Positions 13,981 to 16,980 of a stretch of DNA of 16,980 bases are shown one piece after another. The position numbers were made by a program, and so were the translations under genes. The first letter of the stretch is position 1; every line of letters begins with the position of its first letter. The notes beneath the pieces are model-generated. The model made no database searches and was not told the DNA's origin. It saw nothing but the letters and a program-made list of their open reading frames with translations. The DNA is from Lamprocystis purpurea (GTDB lineage: Bacteria; Pseudomonadota; Gammaproteobacteria; Chromatiales; Chromatiaceae): the NCBI GenBank assembly GCA_020718945.1, contig DYRB01000010.1, positions 1 through 16,980 on the forward strand, in the 5' to 3' direction.

Positions 13981-14000
13981 AAAAACCGGCCCAAGGCCGG
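13981..14000 (-). terminator. intrinsic terminator after the glycosyltransferase gene
   Basis: Read on the minus strand, CCGGCC, loop TTG and GGCCGG are followed directly by TTTTT. It lies 54 bases beyond the glycosyltransferase stop (14054). The stem is short (6 bp) but all G/C. It would insulate the downstream OmpA-family gene, whose own -10-like GATAAT lies at 13973-13978. Confidence 0.6.
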
Positions 14001-14053
14001 AGGCAATCCTGGGCCCGCCTCGGGGCCCCGCGGTGACCTGGGCGCGATCCGTT

Positions 14054-15220
14054 TCACACCGCTCCCCTGTGCCCGGCCTTGATCTCGCCGTAGAAGTCGA
14101 GCAGGCGTGCGGCCAGGGCCGGGGCCGACCATTCCCGGGCATAGACCCGGGCCTCGTCGCTCAGGCGTCGGCGCAGTTGCGGGTCGCCCAGCATGCGGAC
14201 GATCTGGGCGGCGAAGTGCACTTCGTCATCTTCGGCGATCAGGCAGCCGCGCCCGCCGGCCAGGACCTCGCGGGTCCCCATGATGGCGGTGGAGACCACC
14301 GGCACCCCCAGGGCCATGGCCTCGAGCAGGACCAGGCCCTGGGTCTCGGTGCGCGAGGCGAAGACGAAGGCGTCCCCGGCGCAGTAACAGTCCTCCAGCG
14401 GGCCCTCGCGGTCCAGGTAGCCGATGAAGGTGACGTGGTTGTGCAGGCCGAGCTGCCCGCTCAGCCGCTCCAGGGAGCGGCGCGCCGGGCCCTCGCCGGC
14501 GATGACCAGGAGCAGGTCCGGGATCTGGGGCAACACCCGGGTGATGACCCGCAGGATGAACTCGATGTTCTTCTCGAAGGCGAGGCGGCCGACGTGGACC
14601 AGGACCGGGCGGTCCAGGGGGATGCCGCGCTCGCGGCGGAAGCGCTCGCCGTCCCCGGAGCCGAACTGATCGAGCTCGATGCCGGTGGGGATGACCCGCG
14701 CCAAGGTCTTGACCCCATAGGCCTCCAGGATGTCCAGCATGGCCTGGGAGGGCACCACCAGGGCGTCCACGTCATTGCACTGGGCCGCCGAAAAACGCCG
14801 CGCCGCCAGGCGCAGCCAGGCCGATGGGACCAGCGGGACGTACTTGTCCAGGTACTGTTCGAAGAAGGTATGATAGCTTTCGACCGTCGGCACCCCGAGC
14901 CGCTTCGCCAGGGCAACGCCGGCGTAGTGGGCGATGAAGGGGGTATGGATGTGCACCAGGTCGAACCCCTTGGCCGCCAGGGCCGGGCGATGGGCCTTGA
15001 GCCGTCCGGTGCGCAGGATGCGGTCCTCCGGGTCGAGGGGCAGGTAGCGCGAGGGGATGCGCAGAACCTCGAAGGGCTCCGGGGCGCTGTGGCCGTAATC
15101 CGGGGCTATCAGGGTGACCTCCTGGCCCGCCGCGGTAAGCTCTCGGGCGAAGGTCTGAATGGACGTGGAGACCCCGTTGATGCGGGGAAAGTAGACGTCC
15201 GAAATCATCAAGACACGCAT
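14054..15220 (-). CDS. glycosyltransferase family 4 (GT-B fold)
   Basis: This 388-residue retaining glycosyltransferase is cytoplasmic or membrane-peripheral. The acceptor-side N-terminal domain starts MRVLMISDVYFPRINGVSTS and contains DLVHIHTPF at 87-95 and ESYHTFFEQY at 114-123. The donor-side domain has HVGRLAFEKNIEFI at 209-222, GEGP at 242-245 and the EX7E motif E292...E300 within TETQGLVLLEAM. The pattern resembles the GT4 subgroup that glucosylates diacylglycerol or phosphatidylinositol-like lipids, so a glycolipid product is plausible but unproven. I chose the ATG at 15220 because the canonical beta-1 strand begins there; an in-frame start 66 bases upstream would add non-conserved residues. 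It is divergent from the small secreted-protein gene, with 82 bases between them. Confidence 0.92.
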   Translation of the reverse strand: MRVLMISDVYFPRINGVSTSIQTFARELTAAGQEVTLIAPDYGHSAPEPFEVLRIPSRYLPLDPEDRILRTGRLKAHRPALAAKGFDLVHIHTPFIAHYAGVALAKRLGVPTVESYHTFFEQYLDKYVPLVPSAWLRLAARRFSAAQCNDVDALVVPSQAMLDILEAYGVKTLARVIPTGIELDQFGSGDGERFRRERGIPLDRPVLVHVGRLAFEKNIEFILRVITRVLPQIPDLLLVIAGEGPARRSLERLSGQLGLHNHVTFIGYLDREGPLEDCYCAGDAFVFASRTETQGLVLLEAMALGVPVVSTAIMGTREVLAGGRGCLIAEDDEVHFAAQIVRMLGDPQLRRRLSDEARVYAREWSAPALAARLLDFYGEIKAGHRGAV

Positions 15221-15302
15221 GGCCTGGCTGCGCCCGAGTTGCGGTGACAAAGCGCGGCAGCATAGCGCGGGCGGCGTGGCGAGCAAACCCAGGAATCAAC
15301 GA

Positions 15303-15695
15303 ATGACCCTCCCAACCCGTGCCGTCGCATCCTATAGCCCCGTCTGGCCCCTGGCCGCCCTGCTCCTTGCGCTCGCCCTGGCCCTGTCGGCGGCCCCCGT
15401 CGCGGCCGCCCCGCCCCTGTGGGGGCTCGGGGTCAAGGGCTGCGATGCCTTTCTCACCACCGCCAAGGGCTGGGACCAGGGGGTGGACAGCGATATCGCC
15501 GAGTACGCCCGTTATCAGGACTGGCTGGCCGGCTTCGTCTCGGCGCTGAACCTGGCCACCGGGGACGATGTCCTGCGCGGGGCCGGGATCGACGGCGCCA
15601 TGCGTCAGGTGCGGACCTATTGCGGGGCCCACCGCGAGGCGGATTTTTTCAATGCCACCATGGGCTTCGTGCGCAGCCTGAGCAGCCTCAAGTGA
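15303..15695 (+). CDS. small secreted protein of unknown function
   Basis: This 130-residue protein has a long signal peptide (residues 1-38, with a hydrophobic LAALLLALALAL core and an APVAAAPP cleavage region). The mature part of about 90 residues is probably helical, with C47 (VKGCDAF) and C107 (RTYCGAH) placed for one disulfide. The middle segment YQDWLAGFVSALNLATG (71-87) is the kind of conserved core seen in small periplasmic proteins of purple bacteria, but I cannot name a family; a Rap1a/HdeA-like fold is a guess. I chose the ATG at 15303, because the in-frame ATG at 15219 overlaps the divergent glycosyltransferase start. The pstS Pho box begins 14 bases after its stop, so the two genes are probably regulated separately. 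Confidence 0.75.
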   Translation: MTLPTRAVASYSPVWPLAALLLALALALSAAPVAAAPPLWGLGVKGCDAFLTTAKGWDQGVDSDIAEYARYQDWLAGFVSALNLATGDDVLRGAGIDGAMRQVRTYCGAHREADFFNATMGFVRSLSSLK

Positions 15696-15709
15696 GCCCG
15701 CCGGGGACC

Positions 15710-15743
15710 CTGTCACCGAATCGTCATCTTGGTGTCACATAAT
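15710..15743 (+). promoter_or_regulatory. Pho box (PhoB site) and -10 element of pstS
   Basis: Three 7-base half-sites occur at strict 11-base spacing: CTGTCAC (15710-15716), TCGTCAT (15721-15727) and GTGTCAC (15732-15738). The consensus half-site is CTGTCAT. The first two form a Pho box, and CATAAT (15738-15743) begins exactly 10 bases after it. This is the same geometry I recall for E. coli pstS, where PhoB replaces -35 recognition. The third half-site overlaps the start of the -10. The region points at pstS, 63 bases downstream, and predicts induction under phosphate starvation. Confidence 0.85.
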
Positions 15744-15806
15744 CTCAACCCACCGGGGGCACCATGGCAGTTGCACCAAACCCCCCCAACCGAGTTGAGG
15801 TAGATC

Positions 15807-16856
15807 ATGCGTAAGTCCCCCATCGCCGTCGCCGTGTTGCTGGCCGCGGCCGCCGTCTCCACCCAGGCCCTGGCCCGCGACGCCATTTCCATCGTCGGGT
15901 CCTCCACCGTCTTCCCGTTCTCTACCGCGGTGGCCGAGAACTTCGGGCGCAGCGGCAAGTTCAAGACCCCCAAGGTCGAGTCCACCGGCACCGGCGGCGG
16001 CATGAAGCTGTTCTGCTCCGGCGTGGGCGTGGACTTCCCCGACATCACCAACGCCTCCCGGGCCATGAAGGCCTCCGAGTTCGACGGTTGCCAGGAGAAG
16101 GGCGTCAAGGAGATCGTCGAGGTCAAGATCGGCTTCGACGGCATCGCCATCGCCAACTCCAAGAAGAGCAAGCAGTTCGACCTGACCCTGAAGGACATCT
16201 GGCTGGCCCTGGCCAAGAACGTGCCGGACCCCAAGGGCGGCGACGGCGTGGTGGCCAACCCCTACAAGACCTGGAAGGACGTGAACCCGGCCCTGCCTGA
16301 CACCAAGATCGAGGTCCTGGGCCCGCCCCCCACCTCCGGCACCCGCGACGCCTTCGCCGAGCTGGCCATGGAGGGTGGCTGCGACAGCTTCCCGGCCATC
16401 AAGGCCATCAAGAAGGCCGACGAGAAGAAGCACAAGGCGATCTGCCACGGCATCCGCGAGGACGGCGTCTACGTCGAGGCCGGCGAGAACGACAACCTGA
16501 TCGTGCAGAAGCTGGTCGCCAACCCCAACGCCCTGGGCATCTTCGGCTACAGCTTCCTGGAGCAGAACGCCAACAAGATCCAGGGCTCCAAGGTCGGCGG
16601 CGTGGTCCCGACCTATGACGCCATCGCCTCGGGCAAGTACCCGGTCTCCCGCTCCCTGTACTTCTATGTGAAGAAGGGTCACGTCGGGACCATCCCGGGT
16701 ATCGCCGAGTACGTCGCCGAGTTCACCAGCGACAAGGCCTTCGGCGAAGAGGGCTACCTGGCCGACAAGGGCCTGATCGCCCTGCCCAAGGCCGACCGCG
16801 CCAAGGTGTCCGCGGCCGCCAAGGCCATGACCCCCATGGCCAAGCCGGCGAAGTAA
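15807..16856 (+). CDS. pstS: phosphate ABC transporter periplasmic binding protein PstS
   Basis: This 349-residue precursor captures phosphate in the periplasm for the PstCAB importer. The signal peptide spans residues 1-23 (ALA cleavage before RDAISIVG). Phosphate-contact loops of the PstS family are visible: GSSTVFPFST at 31-40, ESTGTGGGMKLFC at 58-70 and TSGTRDAF at 176-183. The VEVKIGFDGIAIA strand at 104-116 is also typical. Cys residues C70, C95, C192 and C214 could form disulfides. GAGG lies 6 bases before the ATG at 15807. Codons end almost always in C or G, more strictly than in its neighbours, consistent with high expression. A Pho box precedes it and a strong terminator follows; pstCAB are not in the window. 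Confidence 0.95.
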   Translation: MRKSPIAVAVLLAAAAVSTQALARDAISIVGSSTVFPFSTAVAENFGRSGKFKTPKVESTGTGGGMKLFCSGVGVDFPDITNASRAMKASEFDGCQEKGVKEIVEVKIGFDGIAIANSKKSKQFDLTLKDIWLALAKNVPDPKGGDGVVANPYKTWKDVNPALPDTKIEVLGPPPTSGTRDAFAELAMEGGCDSFPAIKAIKKADEKKHKAICHGIREDGVYVEAGENDNLIVQKLVANPNALGIFGYSFLEQNANKIQGSKVGGVVPTYDAIASGKYPVSRSLYFYVKKGHVGTIPGIAEYVAEFTSDKAFGEEGYLADKGLIALPKADRAKVSAAAKAMTPMAKPAK

Positions 16857-16890
16857 CCGCGGCCCGACCGCGCGCCTTCCGCCCCAAGCG

Positions 16891-16925
16891 CCGACGGCCC
16901 TCACGGGCCGTCGGCCCCTGTTTTT
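16891..16925 (+). terminator. strong intrinsic terminator after pstS
   Basis: Perfect 10-bp arms CCGACGGCCC (16891-16900) and GGGCCGTCGG (16905-16914) enclose a 4-base loop TCAC. They are followed by CCCCTG and TTTTT (16921-16925). It lies 35 bases after the pstS stop. The T-run is offset by six bases from the stem, which may make it leaky, but it is the clearest terminator in the window. Confidence 0.8.
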
Positions 16926-16970
16926 CCAAGGCTATGTCTGCATTAGGTGTTGGTTCGACCGGGAGGCCGA

Positions 16971-16980
16971 CCGTGGGAGC
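16971..16980 (+). repeat. GTGGGAGC-family repeat, copy 3, cut by the window end
   Basis: The last bases, GACCGTGGGAGC, repeat the left edge of the element at 11972. A TTCGACCG stretch precedes both, separated here by a 12-base near-duplication (GGGAGGCCGACC). Only the first arm is visible, so the rest is inferred. Confidence 0.45.

Noticed and set aside
15735..16904. 389-codon minus-strand open frame opposite pstS
   Set aside because: It is made of Gly/Val/Leu/Asp-rich shadow sequence and runs through the Pho box and terminator region.
1..16980. CRISPR array, prophage, integrative element or insertion sequence
   Set aside because: There are no regularly spaced direct repeats, and no integrase, transposase or phage structural gene. 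The lysin alone does not define a prophage.

Overview
This window looks like chromosomal DNA from a GC-rich gammaproteobacterium. The protein families (NifF-type flavodoxin, bacteriohemerythrin, MoaC, EngB, PstS), the strong G/C preference at third codon positions and the many small palindromic intergenic repeats suggest a purple sulfur bacterium or a relative (Chromatiales/Chromatiaceae). That placement is inference from resemblance; there is no rRNA here to confirm it. I see no rRNA, tRNA, CRISPR array, transposase or integrase.

Bases 1-4970 are the accessory part. A repeat-rich leader with nested palindromes comes first. It is followed by a 72-residue ORF of unknown function and a full-length type I restriction subunit (hsdR) whose methyltransferase and specificity partners are not in the window. 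After a second palindromic repeat there is a DUF433 (VapB-like antitoxin) gene broken by an in-frame stop codon. A convergent DUF1415 gene overlaps the remnant of its tail.

Bases 4970-8725 hold three plus-strand genes separated by gaps of 300 to 360 bases: a long-chain NifF-type flavodoxin with a TTG start, a small secreted or lipidated protein of unknown function, and a 580-residue peptidoglycan hydrolase. The hydrolase joins an N-terminal amidase, a stalk-like middle, a LysM domain and a C-terminal family 19 glycoside hydrolase. It has no signal peptide.

Bases 9120-11955 are a compact run of plus-strand housekeeping genes: ppa (inorganic pyrophosphatase), a YfcE/MJ0936-type phosphodiesterase, moaC (molybdopterin precursor synthesis, which releases pyrophosphate), a bacteriohemerythrin and engB (ribosome-assembly GTPase). 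Spacing suggests that ppa, the phosphodiesterase and moaC form one operon, and that hemerythrin and engB form another.

Bases 11955-15220 carry three minus-strand genes: a DUF4124 envelope protein with a coiled-coil tail, a secreted OmpA-type peptidoglycan-binding protein and a GT4 glycosyltransferase. Two further palindromic repeats and a likely terminator separate them. From 15303 the plus strand encodes a small secreted protein and then pstS, the periplasmic phosphate-binding protein. A textbook Pho box precedes pstS and a strong intrinsic terminator follows it. The window ends inside another copy of the GTGGGAGC repeat.

No complete undescribed system is evident. The most notable items are the two-headed lysin, the decayed antitoxin, the Pho-box promoter, the pyrophosphatase/MoaC pairing and the nested palindromic repeat families.
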